From: Bacillota bacterium | GTDB taxonomy: Bacteria > Bacillota > Clostridia > Lachnospirales > Lachnospiraceae | DNA: 64,000 nt | Reading direction: 5' to 3' | NCBI GenBank assembly: GCA_023435895.1 | Contig: JAEZLH010000034.1 | Coordinates: forward strand, 1 to 64,000 | Part shown: positions 1 through 8,514 of the stretch, piece by piece | How positions within the stretch are numbered: position 1 is the stretch's first letter | How the letters are laid out: every line of letters begins with the position of its first letter | Position numbers and translations under genes: made by a program | The notes under the pieces: generated by a model | Databases searched by the model: none | Seen by the model: only the letters and a program-made list of their open reading frames with translations | What the model was told of the DNA's origin: nothing

Positions 1-40
1 ATTTTTCTATATATGTCAAGGGTTTTTTTAATTATTACGC

Positions 41-79
41 AAAAAAGGACAGGGTACAATTTTTTATACACTGTCCTTT
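41..79 (-). terminator. Terminator of the secreted protein gene
   Basis: A 9-bp stem pairs positions 44-52 with 71-79 (CTGTCCTTT on one arm). Read on the minus strand the second arm runs into TTTTTT. It lies just past the stop of the minus-strand gene ending at 107, so it fits an intrinsic terminator for that gene. Confidence 0.75.
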
Positions 80-106
80 CAGGATATTCGGGTGCTATGT
101 CTTAAC

Positions 107-1426
107 TTATTGACATTGGTTTTGCAAGTTGCCTGAAACCATTGAACCGGAAGTATAGCCATTGGCATTCCAAAACTCAAACTCAACTACGATGTAACGT
201 CCACTGGTGGGTGTATCTGTTATAAGGTCGCCTGATCCCGGTGTGGGCGATATGTAGCCAAGCGGCTCTGGTTTATTGTTTACATATACTCTGGTGATAT
301 TGCGCAAACCGTCGAAAATCACGGTCGAGCCATCAAGCCTTGTGTTTCTTGCAGCCACAGTGAACATGTTGGCACTTAGGTCGGCGAGGTTTGTCGCATT
401 GCCTTCGCCAAGGTCAACGACAACCGCTGTAGTGACGTTGCCGACAGAGAAGATGTCGTTATACACTGTGAATGGTAATACTGTAGCGTTTGAATAAGGC
501 TTGAAGGTTACGTGAATTTTTGTGCCGTTTGTAATGACGTTCCTTATTGTGTATTTGTTGTCTGTAAAAGCCACTTCTTCATCATTAACCGTAACTTTGT
601 CCACTTCAAACCCGAACGAGGGATGAAAGGTGAAGGTCACGTCTTCACCATCGTTTACCCAAACGTGGCCTGTCAGGGAGGATGGGCTTATGCTACCATT
701 TTCGCCGGATGAGGCTATGATGGAGTGCTGAACGCCTAAGTTCAAGTTTGGTTCATATAGCTGCAATGGCGGTGACTCCTGCATCTGTTGAAGCAGTTGA
801 GCCGCGCTCGTAGTGCCCGCTACCTTGCTCTTTGCGGTGAAGCCGTCTTCCGTACTGGTTAATGCAAAGTTCCACTGGTTGTTCCCGTTCCAAAAGTACA
901 GGGATACTGTGCCTTCATTTTCATTCAGAACATGCATTAGCAGGCTCTGTTGGTTGCCATTGATGGCTGCGCTGGTGGTGTTTAGGGGTGCATGTTGCGC
1001 GTTGAAGCTGGATTCCCTTCTCAAGGGTTCCGTGCCTCCTCCTGCACCGGGAGCATTGTTCAATAAATAGTAGCCGGAGCCTTCGCCAAGACCGCCAGAT
1101 GCCGCAGCAGAGTTTGCGCCAAGACCAAACTGCCAGATCATATCTTCCGTCACTTCGGATGTGATTAAGCCATCTTCAATTGTCACGGGCTTGGACGTCA
1201 TGCCAATCTGAGTGCTGTTGACGTCACCAGGTGTGCTTATTGTCGCTTGGGAATTAGCAAGCGCGCCGTGCTCCGACACGATGAGATAGCTTTTGCCAAC
1301 CTGGACATCAGCAGGGTCAACCTTTTTCCAGGTGACGTTTGGTTCCTCTTGAGAAAAAGCAAGTTTTCCTGGGAACACGGCTGCTATCATAATCACAAGT
1401 AATAATGGTACTAATTTTTTTAACAT
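107..1426 (-). CDS. Secreted cell-surface protein with bacterial repeat domain
   Basis: This encodes about 439 aa starting at MLKKLVPLL. That start is preceded by GGGAGG eight bases upstream, so it is preferred over an ATG ten codons earlier. The first ~26 residues form a signal peptide (basic start, hydrophobic core, cleavage near LAFS-QEE). A middle block (mature residues ~20-220) with the phrase VGKSYLIVSEHGALAN resembles the N-terminal modules of clostridial surface glycosidases. Around residues 235-310 there is a bacterial repeat fold pattern (GENGSISPSS, then GHVWVNDGEDVTFTF and VDKVTVN). No catalytic motif, sortase signal or transmembrane anchor is visible, so it is probably exported. 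Base composition is about half G+C by eye, while the neighbouring genes are about one third, which hints at a different origin. Function is unknown; a carbohydrate- or surface-binding role is only a guess. Confidence 0.7.
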   Translation of the reverse strand: MLKKLVPLLLVIMIAAVFPGKLAFSQEEPNVTWKKVDPADVQVGKSYLIVSEHGALANSQATISTPGDVNSTQIGMTSKPVTIEDGLITSEVTEDMIWQFGLGANSAAASGGLGEGSGYYLLNNAPGAGGGTEPLRRESSFNAQHAPLNTTSAAINGNQQSLLMHVLNENEGTVSLYFWNGNNQWNFALTSTEDGFTAKSKVAGTTSAAQLLQQMQESPPLQLYEPNLNLGVQHSIIASSGENGSISPSSLTGHVWVNDGEDVTFTFHPSFGFEVDKVTVNDEEVAFTDNKYTIRNVITNGTKIHVTFKPYSNATVLPFTVYNDIFSVGNVTTAVVVDLGEGNATNLADLSANMFTVAARNTRLDGSTVIFDGLRNITRVYVNNKPEPLGYISPTPGSGDLITDTPTSGRYIVVEFEFWNANGYTSGSMVSGNLQNQCQ

Positions 1427-2032
1427 AAAATAACCTCCCAAAATATAGTTTTGCATCTTCTATTATGTAGTTGTGGTTCTCCGTTTTCATCCTCGTTACT
1501 TATTCGCAACGTGATTAAGGGGACATCTTTACAGAATGGAGTCCTTTGTTACTACCAGAATAGATGGCGATTCTAAGGATAAAGAAATACACTATGATAC
1601 AATCAACATAACCACCTCCTGTTTATTTGAAGTACTTTAGTAAATTCCGAATGACAATGATATTAATAAAATATCGTTTTATCATTTCGTTACAAAAACT
1701 ATAACATAGTTAAATTAGAAAATAATGTAAAAATGTATGGACTCAATTTTAGTTATTTAGTATGTTATGATTACGAAATTTAAAAAAAATGTTAAACTTT
1801 GTTACTAAATTATGGTATGAATGTAGAACCGTGTCATGAGCTCGCTTTGTCATTAGGCTCCATTAGTTACACGAAGATTATGAAATTCGAAGATAAACCA
1901 ATGCTAATCCAAACAATGCAGTAGTTAAGATTAAAATAGTTAATAATCAAAAATATTTATTTAAAACTTGACGTATTGCTGTCAGGTTTTAAGTGATAAC
2001 ATAGGGTATAAAAATTAAAGGAGTTAACCCAT
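1427..2032. other. Intergenic region, mostly featureless
   Basis: A 606-nt A+T-rich spacer between divergent genes. The only items seen are an isolated 35-codon open stretch at 1817-1924 (starts MNVEPCHELALS, ends PMLIQTMQ), which has no ribosome site and may be a gene remnant, and an inverted repeat at 1963-1990 next to the following gene (listed separately). No RNA gene is recognised. Confidence 0.5.
1963..1990. promoter_or_regulatory. Inverted repeat upstream of NTF2-like gene
   Basis: AAAACTTGAC and GTCAGGTTTT form 10-bp arms with one mismatch, separated by 8 nt, about 43 nt before the next start codon. TTGAC within the left arm may double as a -35 element. It could be a repressor operator; no adjacent regulator gene identifies the protein. 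Confidence 0.35.
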
Positions 2033-2374
2033 ATGGATAGAATTGAATTACCAGAAGTTGTATTAACCTATATAAAGAACTCAAATATGCAAAGTATAGA
2101 CCTGTATCTAAGTACTTTTTTAGATACAGCTATTATAGAAGAAAAGTCGATTGGCAAAGATATTTCTGGAAAAGAGGAGATAGGGAGTTACTTTCAGGAT
2201 TACTTTATTAGTTATAATACACTTACAGAAATTTTGAATTATAAAGTGAAAGATAACCATGTAGAGATGCATGTGCTTTTTAAAGGCACTTTTCCTGGGG
2301 GTGAAGTTGGCGGATTGTATGAGTTTTTTATAGAAGATAATAAGATAGTGAAATTAATTGCAGATTTAGTATAA
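2033..2374 (+). CDS. NTF2/SnoaL-like small protein
   Basis: This encodes 113 aa from ATG, with AAAGGAG upstream. The length, the pattern of an N-terminal helical part (residues 1-25), a GKEEIGSYF stretch typical of SnoaL-like proteins, and alternating beta strands at residues 65-110 (VEMHVLFKGTFPGGEVGGLYEFF) fit the NTF2-like cone fold used by small enzymes and ligand-binding proteins. No Asp/His catalytic pair is obvious, so the activity cannot be named. The next gene follows after 71 nt on the same strand and encodes a flavin-binding-type protein, so the two may be co-transcribed. Confidence 0.6.
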   Translation: MDRIELPEVVLTYIKNSNMQSIDLYLSTFLDTAIIEEKSIGKDISGKEEIGSYFQDYFISYNTLTEILNYKVKDNHVEMHVLFKGTFPGGEVGGLYEFFIEDNKIVKLIADLV

Positions 2375-2445
2375 GAATTCTATTGAACGGGAACAGCCAC
2401 TAAGGGATTTATTCTACATAGTTATAAAATGAAGGAGGAAAACAT

Positions 2446-2820
2446 ATGCTACCAGTAAAATTATATGAAGTTTTGAAAAACGAAGGGATTGTAACGATTG
2501 TTACATGGGGAAATGGGGAACCCCATATAGTGAATGAATGGAATTCTTATTTAGTAGTAATGGAAGATGATAGAATTTTAATTCCAGCTGGTCTAATGAA
2601 TAAAACAGAAGCTAATATAAATGTTAACACAAAAATAAAAATGTCATTAGGAAGTAAAAATGTGATTGGATTTAATAACTATCAAGGGACTGGTTTTGTA
2701 GTAGAAGGAACAGCCAGATTTTTTGACTCTGGAACGGAATATCATATGATGAAAAAGAAATTTTCATTTTTAACCAGGGTTTTAGAGGTTACGGTTACTT
2801 CCGCTGAGCAAATGCTGTGA
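2446..2820 (+). CDS. Pyridoxamine 5'-phosphate oxidase-like FMN-binding protein
   Basis: This encodes 124 aa from ATG with GGAGG six bases before. The split-barrel pattern includes an N-terminal LYEVLKNEGIVTIVTWGNGEPH, a central strand ending LIPAGLMNKTEANI, and FVVEGTARFFDSGTEY. This is the layout of the PNPOx-like flavin reductase/binding family, which is usually 120-150 aa. These proteins bind FMN or F420-like cofactors as dimers in the cytoplasm. The substrate is unknown. A strong hairpin follows the stop, so this gene ends the short transcript that starts at 2033. Confidence 0.7.
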   Translation: MLPVKLYEVLKNEGIVTIVTWGNGEPHIVNEWNSYLVVMEDDRILIPAGLMNKTEANINVNTKIKMSLGSKNVIGFNNYQGTGFVVEGTARFFDSGTEYHMMKKKFSFLTRVLEVTVTSAEQML

Positions 2821-2875
2821 GAGTATTCTATCAGAAATTAATCGAAATGATATGTCTTATTTTTTGCCTATAAAG

Positions 2876-2927
2876 AAAGAACGTGCTGCAAAACCATTTA
2901 TATAAATTGTTTTGCAGCACGTTCTTT
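2876..2927 (+). terminator. Strong 19-bp hairpin terminator
   Basis: Positions 2876-2894 (AAAGAACGTGCTGCAAAAC) pair perfectly with 2909-2927 around a 14-nt loop. A short T-rich stretch follows. It separates the flavoprotein gene from the sugar operon. Confidence 0.85.
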
Positions 2928-3233
2928 GTTGTGTTCTCATATAAAACTAATGAATAATAGATGAAATATGAAATAAAATTTTATTACATGAAAAATGCAT
3001 TGTGAAATATGCACATAAAAAACACCAAAATTCTTATAAAATTAAAATGCATTGTAGAATTGTAACAATGCATATAAAATATTTAATCGGTATATTGACA
3101 TATATGGGAATTGTGATAAAATAAAATTACATCAATTGAAGACATCTAAGTGAACAAAAATGAAAAAACGGTACATATGGGGGCATAATGTGAAATATTA
3201 TTTCACAAAAAACAAAAAAATGGAGGAAAAGGT
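2928..3233 (+). promoter_or_regulatory. Sugar-operon control region: promoter and two palindromes
   Basis: A promoter candidate is TTGACA at 3095-3100, a 16-nt spacer, and TAAAAT at 3117-3122. Upstream, ATGCATTGT at 3047-3055 and ACAATGCAT at 3065-3073 form a perfect 9-bp inverted repeat. Downstream of the promoter, TGTGAAA (3189) and TTTCACA (ending 3207) form a perfect 7-bp palindrome with a 5-nt centre. TGAAA-TTTCA symmetry is the form of known RpiR-family operators, and an RpiR gene lies in this operon. A strong ribosome site (GGAGG) precedes the start at 3234. Confidence 0.6.
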
Positions 3234-4544
3234 ATGAAAAGAATTTCGATCATGAAAAAGGTAATTGTTGTATGCTTAGTTGCTATTATGACGGCAAGTT
3301 TGGCTGCTTGCGGCTCAGGTAGCGGAACCAAAGAACCCAGCAAAAGTACAGGATCTACAGCAACCAGCGAGCCTGGAAAAACAGTTACATTAAAGTTTCA
3401 GCAATGGTGGGGAGCGGAACTTCCTAAGGGATACTTGGATGACATTTGTGATAAGTATGAAAAAGCAACAGGCGTAAAGGTTGAATTGCTTACAGCACCT
3501 TGGTCTGATACTAAGACAGCTATTACAGCAGGTTCAACCAATGGAACCATTGCAGATATCATAAGTGTAGATGGAGCATGGTTATCAGAATTTGTTGATA
3601 TGGGAATTCTTACTGATGTAACTGCTGCAGGTGTAAATAGTAGTCTTGCCAGTGATATTTGGAAAATCAAAGGAACAGGCTATGTAGTTCCCATATTGAA
3701 TTTCTCCTATCCGATGTATGTAAACATGGACATTCTGAAAGCTGCCGGTGTTGAAGCTGTTCCCACTACATGGAGTGAGTTGGAAGCGGCATGTAAGAAA
3801 ATTACGAAGACAGGAAAATCTGCTTTTGCATTAAACTTGGGAACGACCAATGCAAATGGTATACAGAATGTATTTATGGGTACAGGCTGGGCTTCCGGAA
3901 TTAGCATGAAGGATGAGAGCGGCGCATATAAGGTTGATGGAAACCAGAATTTATCATCTTTAGCGGAAATGTTTAAAAAGTTGTATGATGATAAATCTTT
4001 ATTCCCTGGCATGAGTACATTGGAAGAGTCTGAAATGACAAGTAATTTTGCAGCAGGCAACTGTGCATTTACTATCGCTTCCGCTGCTACAATGAGCCAG
4101 TTCTCAAAGTTGAATTTTGAAGCAACTACCATCCCTGTGAAAGACGGATATAAAGATAAGAGCGGAATCTGCTATGCAAGCTGGGCGGTAGGTATTTCCG
4201 AATCCTCTAAAAATAAGAAAGAAGCAGCAGATTTTATTAACTTCTTATTAGGCGGTAAAGATGGAAAAGATGGTTCTGCATCAGCTGGATTGGCTTCTAC
4301 CATGTCTGCATTCCCAAACAGTACTGTAGCTCAACCGGACTATAGTGCAGCTCCGAAGCAGTTCCAGTCTTACTATGAACTTTATAAGAAGAATTATGTA
4401 ATCAACGAGTTTATCGGACTTCCGAACGCATCCGATGTAATGACATCTATGACAAATGATCTTGTTAAATATCTGGAAGGTGATCTGGAAGTTGGAAAAA
4501 TGCTTACCAATTGGCAAGGATATCTTGATAAAGCAGGAAAATAA
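3234..4544 (+). CDS. Sugar ABC transporter substrate-binding lipoprotein
   Basis: This encodes 436 aa from ATG with TGGAGG upstream. Residues 1-25 are a lipoprotein signal with lipobox LAAC, so the mature protein is anchored outside the membrane at the Cys. After a Ser/Thr/Gly-rich linker (residues ~27-48), the body has the family 1 solute-binding pattern (VTLKFQQWWGAEL, ATGVKVELL, then GTIADIISVDGAWLSEF). The role is capture of a sugar or oligosaccharide for the two permeases encoded next. No ATPase gene is nearby, as is usual for CUT1 systems that share an MsiK-type ATPase. The ligand cannot be read from sequence; the downstream kinase, aldolases and isomerase suggest a monosaccharide. Confidence 0.88.
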   Translation: MKRISIMKKVIVVCLVAIMTASLAACGSGSGTKEPSKSTGSTATSEPGKTVTLKFQQWWGAELPKGYLDDICDKYEKATGVKVELLTAPWSDTKTAITAGSTNGTIADIISVDGAWLSEFVDMGILTDVTAAGVNSSLASDIWKIKGTGYVVPILNFSYPMYVNMDILKAAGVEAVPTTWSELEAACKKITKTGKSAFALNLGTTNANGIQNVFMGTGWASGISMKDESGAYKVDGNQNLSSLAEMFKKLYDDKSLFPGMSTLEESEMTSNFAAGNCAFTIASAATMSQFSKLNFEATTIPVKDGYKDKSGICYASWAVGISESSKNKKEAADFINFLLGGKDGKDGSASAGLASTMSAFPNSTVAQPDYSAAPKQFQSYYELYKKNYVINEFIGLPNASDVMTSMTNDLVKYLEGDLEVGKMLTNWQGYLDKAGK

Positions 4545-4564
4545 AGTGTTTTAAGGGTTGAATT

Positions 4565-4598
4565 TTGGAAAAGGGGTCAGATAAGGCCCTTTTTCCAA
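4565..4598 (+). terminator. Intercistronic hairpin between binding protein and permease genes
   Basis: TTGGAAAAGGGGTC pairs with GGCCCTTTTTCCAA with one mismatch and wobble pairs. It sits 20 nt after the stop of the binding-protein gene, and the next gene starts 33 nt later. Such hairpins often give partial termination or 3' mRNA protection, so that binding protein exceeds permease. Confidence 0.6.
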
Positions 4599-4630
4599 AA
4601 AGAGTATAAACAACTTAGGAGGGACGCACT

Positions 4631-5512
4631 TTGAAAGTATTAGAGAAGAAAACTGCTCCATATAGATATCTGTTGCCGACGCTTATTTTAATGACTATTT
4701 TCATGGTGATTCCTATCGGTATGGTAATCGGATATTCGTTCATGGATAAGGCGGTTGTTTCCAAAAACCCGGTATTTGTAGGGCTTAAAAATTATAAAGA
4801 ACTACTATCAAATTCCGATTACTGGGGCTCAGTATCAAACACAATTATTTTTGTAACAGTAAGTGTTGTCGCACATTTACTTTTGGGAATGCTATTTGCG
4901 ATGTTACTAAATTCAAAATATTTTTCTACAAGAACCAAAACGATTGCTCGTGTTATTTATATCCTGCCTTGGGTATTTACAGCGTCGGTAGTAGCAATTT
5001 TGTGGAAATTAATGCTTCAGCCATCCGGTATAGTAAATTACATATTATCAATTTTTCCGGATGTATCAAGAAATACAGAATGGTTAAGCGACAGAAGTAT
5101 CGCTTTAGCGGTTATATGTTTTATCAATATCTGGTGTGGTTATCCTTTTTATATGATTAGCATTCTTGCAGGTTTGCAAGGAATTTCTGAGGATTTGTAT
5201 GAAAGTGCTGCAATTGATGGAGCCACTGCTTCAAATCGTTTCTTATTTATCACTATTCCGCAATTAATGCCGATTTTAATTAGTATTGCAATGCTGGATT
5301 TCATATGGACCCTGCAGTCATTCAACGTAATATGGATGCTAACCGGTGGAGGACCAGTGAATTCAACACAGACAGTGAGCATTTTTATTTATAAATTAAC
5401 CTTCCAGAAGGTGAATTATAGTTTGGCGGCAACCGCTGCGACTGTATTGCTTTTCGTATGTGTGATCATTGCCATTTTCTATGTGAAACAACAGAAGAAA
5501 GTGAGGAAATAG
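4631..5512 (+). CDS. Sugar ABC transporter permease 1 (MalF/UgpA type)
   Basis: This encodes 293 aa from a TTG start with AGGAGGG before it. Six membrane segments are apparent, the first at residues ~12-32 (LLPTLILMTIFMVIPIGMV). The conserved loop that contacts the ATPase is ESAAIDGATASNRFLFITIP (EAA---G motif, residues ~193-212). It forms the channel heterodimer with the permease encoded 3 nt downstream. Length and motif are normal for CUT1 permeases, and translational coupling with the next gene is likely. Confidence 0.88.
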   Translation: MKVLEKKTAPYRYLLPTLILMTIFMVIPIGMVIGYSFMDKAVVSKNPVFVGLKNYKELLSNSDYWGSVSNTIIFVTVSVVAHLLLGMLFAMLLNSKYFSTRTKTIARVIYILPWVFTASVVAILWKLMLQPSGIVNYILSIFPDVSRNTEWLSDRSIALAVICFINIWCGYPFYMISILAGLQGISEDLYESAAIDGATASNRFLFITIPQLMPILISIAMLDFIWTLQSFNVIWMLTGGGPVNSTQTVSIFIYKLTFQKVNYSLAATAATVLLFVCVIIAIFYVKQQKKVRK

Positions 5513-5515
5513 AAT

Positions 5516-6352
5516 ATGGTTGGAAGCTATAAGAAATTGACGAAGTTCTTTGTTACGATTCTTTTAATTCTTGGAGGGATTTTTTCGGGATTTCCAATCC
5601 TTTGGATGATAGTTTCTTCGTTTAAATCCAATTCTGCTATTTTTGAATGGCCTCCAAAATTTATAGATCGTACGGCTAGTTTTGCATCCTATATTTCGGT
5701 GTTAACCGACTCAGTAAAGGTTCGATTTTTTATAAACAGCTATGTTGTATCAATCGTTGTAGTGTTAGGAACCTTATTTATTGGGATGCTTGCGGCATAT
5801 GCTTTTAGCAGGTTTGATTTTCCGGGAAAAGGATTGTTCAACTCACTGATTGTAAGTGTGCAGGCAATTCCTCCAATTGTATTGTTAATCCCATACATGG
5901 GTTTAATCGTTTCCATGGGATTGTTTAATACATATTTAGCATTATTTCTTACCTATATGGTAACCACCTTACCCTATTGTATTTTGATGATGACGGGATA
6001 TTTTAATACTCTGTCAAGAGAGTTGGATGAAGCTGTTATGATCGATGGAGGGTCAAGATGGAAAGCTCTTTGGTGTATATTGGTACCCATATCATTACCT
6101 GGAATGGTTTCTGTAGGGATGTATACTTTTATGCAAGCCTGGAATGAGTATTTATTTGCACTGGCGTTAACACAGACAACAGAAATGCGTACTGTGCCTA
6201 TTGGTATTAACTTATTAATGGGGCAGCATGCGTATGACTGGAGCCAGATGATGGCAATGAGTGTATTGGGGTCGATACCTGTGTTGATTTTGTTTGTATT
6301 TTTCCAAAAATATTTCATCGCTGGAATGTCTGCCGGTGGGATAAAAGGTTAA
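5516..6352 (+). CDS. Sugar ABC transporter permease 2 (MalG/UgpE type)
   Basis: This encodes 278 aa from an ATG placed 3 nt after the previous stop. Six membrane spans include the first near residues 10-32 (FFVTILLILGGIFSGFPILW). The EAA loop is ELDEAVMIDGGSRWKALW at residues ~173-190. The C-terminal FFQKYFIAGMSAGGIKG is the standard ending of the CarB/MalG family. It is the second half of the sugar channel and is followed after 49 nt by the aldolase gene. Confidence 0.88.
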   Translation: MVGSYKKLTKFFVTILLILGGIFSGFPILWMIVSSFKSNSAIFEWPPKFIDRTASFASYISVLTDSVKVRFFINSYVVSIVVVLGTLFIGMLAAYAFSRFDFPGKGLFNSLIVSVQAIPPIVLLIPYMGLIVSMGLFNTYLALFLTYMVTTLPYCILMMTGYFNTLSRELDEAVMIDGGSRWKALWCILVPISLPGMVSVGMYTFMQAWNEYLFALALTQTTEMRTVPIGINLLMGQHAYDWSQMMAMSVLGSIPVLILFVFFQKYFIAGMSAGGIKG

Positions 6353-6401
6353 TTGAAACAAAAAATTACTTAATTATGATGAAAGAAGAGAGGTTTTTAT
6401 T

Positions 6402-7262
6402 ATGTTATTAAATATGAAAGATTTGCTAGTTGTAGCAAAGAAAAATAATTTTGCAATTCCGGCTTTTAATATTAGTGATTACAATATGTTTAATGGTGTT
6501 ATGGAGGCAGTGGAAGAAAAAAATGCTCCTGTAATTATTGCGATTCATCCGGATGAATTGAAGCATATCTCAACCGAGATGGTGAAAGGAATTATTGAAA
6601 GAATTCACAATTCTTCCGTTCCTGCGGTAATTCATTTGGATCATGGCGGAACTTATGATCAGGTTATTACGGCAATTCGTGCCGGCTTTACTTCTGTCAT
6701 GATTGATGCGTCCAGTCAGTCCTATGAAAACAATGTTTCCATATGCCAGAAGGTGTGTGAAATCGCACATGCAGTTAATGTGTCCGTTGAGGGAGAGCTT
6801 GGAACAATCGGAAATACAGATTCTGTTGAAACAACTGCTCCGGATGAGATATTATTTACAGATCCGGTGCAGGCCAAAGATTTTATTGAGAAAACCGGGA
6901 TCGATTGTTTGGCAGTTGCGATTGGAACCTGTCACGGAATTTATCCAAAGGATAAAAAGCCGGAGCTTCGTATTGATATTTTAGATGAGATAACCAAGTT
7001 GGTTGAGGTTCCGCTGGTACTTCATGGAGGTTCTTCCAATAAGGATTCAGAAATTGCAAAATCCGTAGAACATGGCGTAAACAAAATTAATATTTCCAGT
7101 GATATTAAGGTTGCCTACTACGATAAAATGAGAGAAGTCCTTAAGGATGCATCACTTCGTGAACCCAATGTCATTCAGCCAATCTGCGTAGAGGCAATGA
7201 AGTTGGTTGCTTTTGATAAAATTGCGTTATTCAAAGCAGAAGGAAAGGCATCACTCTACTAA
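6402..7262 (+). CDS. Class II fructose/tagatose-bisphosphate-type aldolase (copy 1)
   Basis: This encodes 286 aa with a strong ribosome site (AGAGAGG). It is a zinc aldolase of the FbaA/GatY/KbaY family that cleaves a ketose phosphate into a triose phosphate and an aldehyde. Zinc and catalytic residues are visible: HLDHGG (residues ~79-84, with the catalytic Asp and first zinc His), the GTCHG loop His near residue 177, and LVLHGGSS (His ~206). EGELGTIG is the conserved strand around residue 129. It lies between the permeases and a sugar kinase, so it should act at the end of this catabolic route. A paralogue lies at 8515. Exact substrate unknown. Confidence 0.85.
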   Translation: MLLNMKDLLVVAKKNNFAIPAFNISDYNMFNGVMEAVEEKNAPVIIAIHPDELKHISTEMVKGIIERIHNSSVPAVIHLDHGGTYDQVITAIRAGFTSVMIDASSQSYENNVSICQKVCEIAHAVNVSVEGELGTIGNTDSVETTAPDEILFTDPVQAKDFIEKTGIDCLAVAIGTCHGIYPKDKKPELRIDILDEITKLVEVPLVLHGGSSNKDSEIAKSVEHGVNKINISSDIKVAYYDKMREVLKDASLREPNVIQPICVEAMKLVAFDKIALFKAEGKASLY

Positions 7263-7280
7263 ATTTAAGGAGATTACAGA

Positions 7281-8477
7281 ATGAAGGAGAGAATTGCACT
7301 GGGCTTTCATACGTGTGTTGATTATGAACTAGTATGGGATACAAGTATTATAGAAAGGCAAATCAGAGCATTTGATATACATACAGAAGAATTAAGCATG
7401 GACATAGAGGCAGATTCTGAGCGGGCTGTTTGGATTATCAGTCTTGCACATTTAAAAGCTGGTATCGGTTGTGAGATTGTTCCTGATCAGTCCGAAACAT
7501 GTGTGGAATTTTCAAATCATTTTGATTATAATGTTACCTTGGGTGGAACACCAACCAGGGCAGCGATTATTCTGGATCGCCTTGGATATCCAAGTTTGTT
7601 ACAAACAAGCTGCTATAATGAGCATGTTGAGAGGATGATGCCTGCCAGAGTCAGGGTGTTGCCAGGGGTGGGTGCTGATCAGTCAGAAATATATCCGCAC
7701 GTTATATTACAGTGCGCGGGTGATGTCCGAATTCAAGCAAATGATATTGATTTTGTAACACCCAGAGAGAATCGAATTTTAATTTCAAGGGATGAATACA
7801 GCTTGAATATGCCAATACTGGATGACAAATTTGGAGAAATGATTCGAGAATGCGAAGTGTTTTTGTTGGGATCATTTACAGAAATTATGGATTTTGATGT
7901 ATTAGAAGATAGAATGAATAAGACAAAAAATCTATTGGCAAATCTTCCAAATTATGCGACTATAGTTATGGAAGATGGCTGTTATATCAAATCAGAATTT
8001 CGCCATTACGTACACCAGCAGCTTGCACCCCAGCTTGATTTAATCAGTATGAATGAAGATGAGCTGCAACAGTATATTGGGAAGAAAATTAATATACTTG
8101 ATCCGCAAGCCGTGAAAGAAGCCATAGAATATGTATATACAAAAATAGGCATCAAGAGAATTATCATTCATTCCGCAGCCTGGGCCTTGGTATATGGAGA
8201 ACAGTTTGAAGCATGGAAGGAATCTCTTGCAGGTGGAGTAAATATGGCGGCTACCCGTTTTAGAAAAGGTGATTGTTTTACACTGGAGGATTATCATCAG
8301 ACAAAGGAATTGCCGGATAAAAAGGATAGTTTAATATTTTGCAAACAGATAGAGGATCTGATGGGAGATAGAACACATTGCATCCCCTGTAAGGATTTAA
8401 GTTTCGTAAAAAATCCAACCGTTGTTGGTCTAGGAGACTCCTTTGCGGGCGGTCTTTTACCTGGATTATTACTATAA
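7281..8477 (+). CDS. ADP-dependent phosphofructokinase/glucokinase family sugar kinase
   Basis: This encodes 398 aa from ATG, with AAGGAG upstream. It matches the ribokinase-fold ADP-dependent kinase family: the GGTPTRAAIILDRLGYP segment (residues ~93-109) corresponds to the sugar/nucleotide-binding region, SMNEDEL near residue 255 is the conserved NE motif, and GLGDSFAGG near the C-terminus (~383) contains the catalytic Asp in GxGD. The family uses ADP rather than ATP and phosphorylates hexoses or hexose phosphates. Placed between two aldolases, it probably makes the phosphorylated ketose they cleave. It was recognised by motif, not by database search, and the choice of sugar and nucleotide is inferred. 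Confidence 0.75.
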   Translation: MKERIALGFHTCVDYELVWDTSIIERQIRAFDIHTEELSMDIEADSERAVWIISLAHLKAGIGCEIVPDQSETCVEFSNHFDYNVTLGGTPTRAAIILDRLGYPSLLQTSCYNEHVERMMPARVRVLPGVGADQSEIYPHVILQCAGDVRIQANDIDFVTPRENRILISRDEYSLNMPILDDKFGEMIRECEVFLLGSFTEIMDFDVLEDRMNKTKNLLANLPNYATIVMEDGCYIKSEFRHYVHQQLAPQLDLISMNEDELQQYIGKKINILDPQAVKEAIEYVYTKIGIKRIIIHSAAWALVYGEQFEAWKESLAGGVNMAATRFRKGDCFTLEDYHQTKELPDKKDSLIFCKQIEDLMGDRTHCIPCKDLSFVKNPTVVGLGDSFAGGLLPGLLL

Positions 8478-8514
8478 ACTGATTATAACAGATATCATCG
8501 AAAGGAAGAATATT

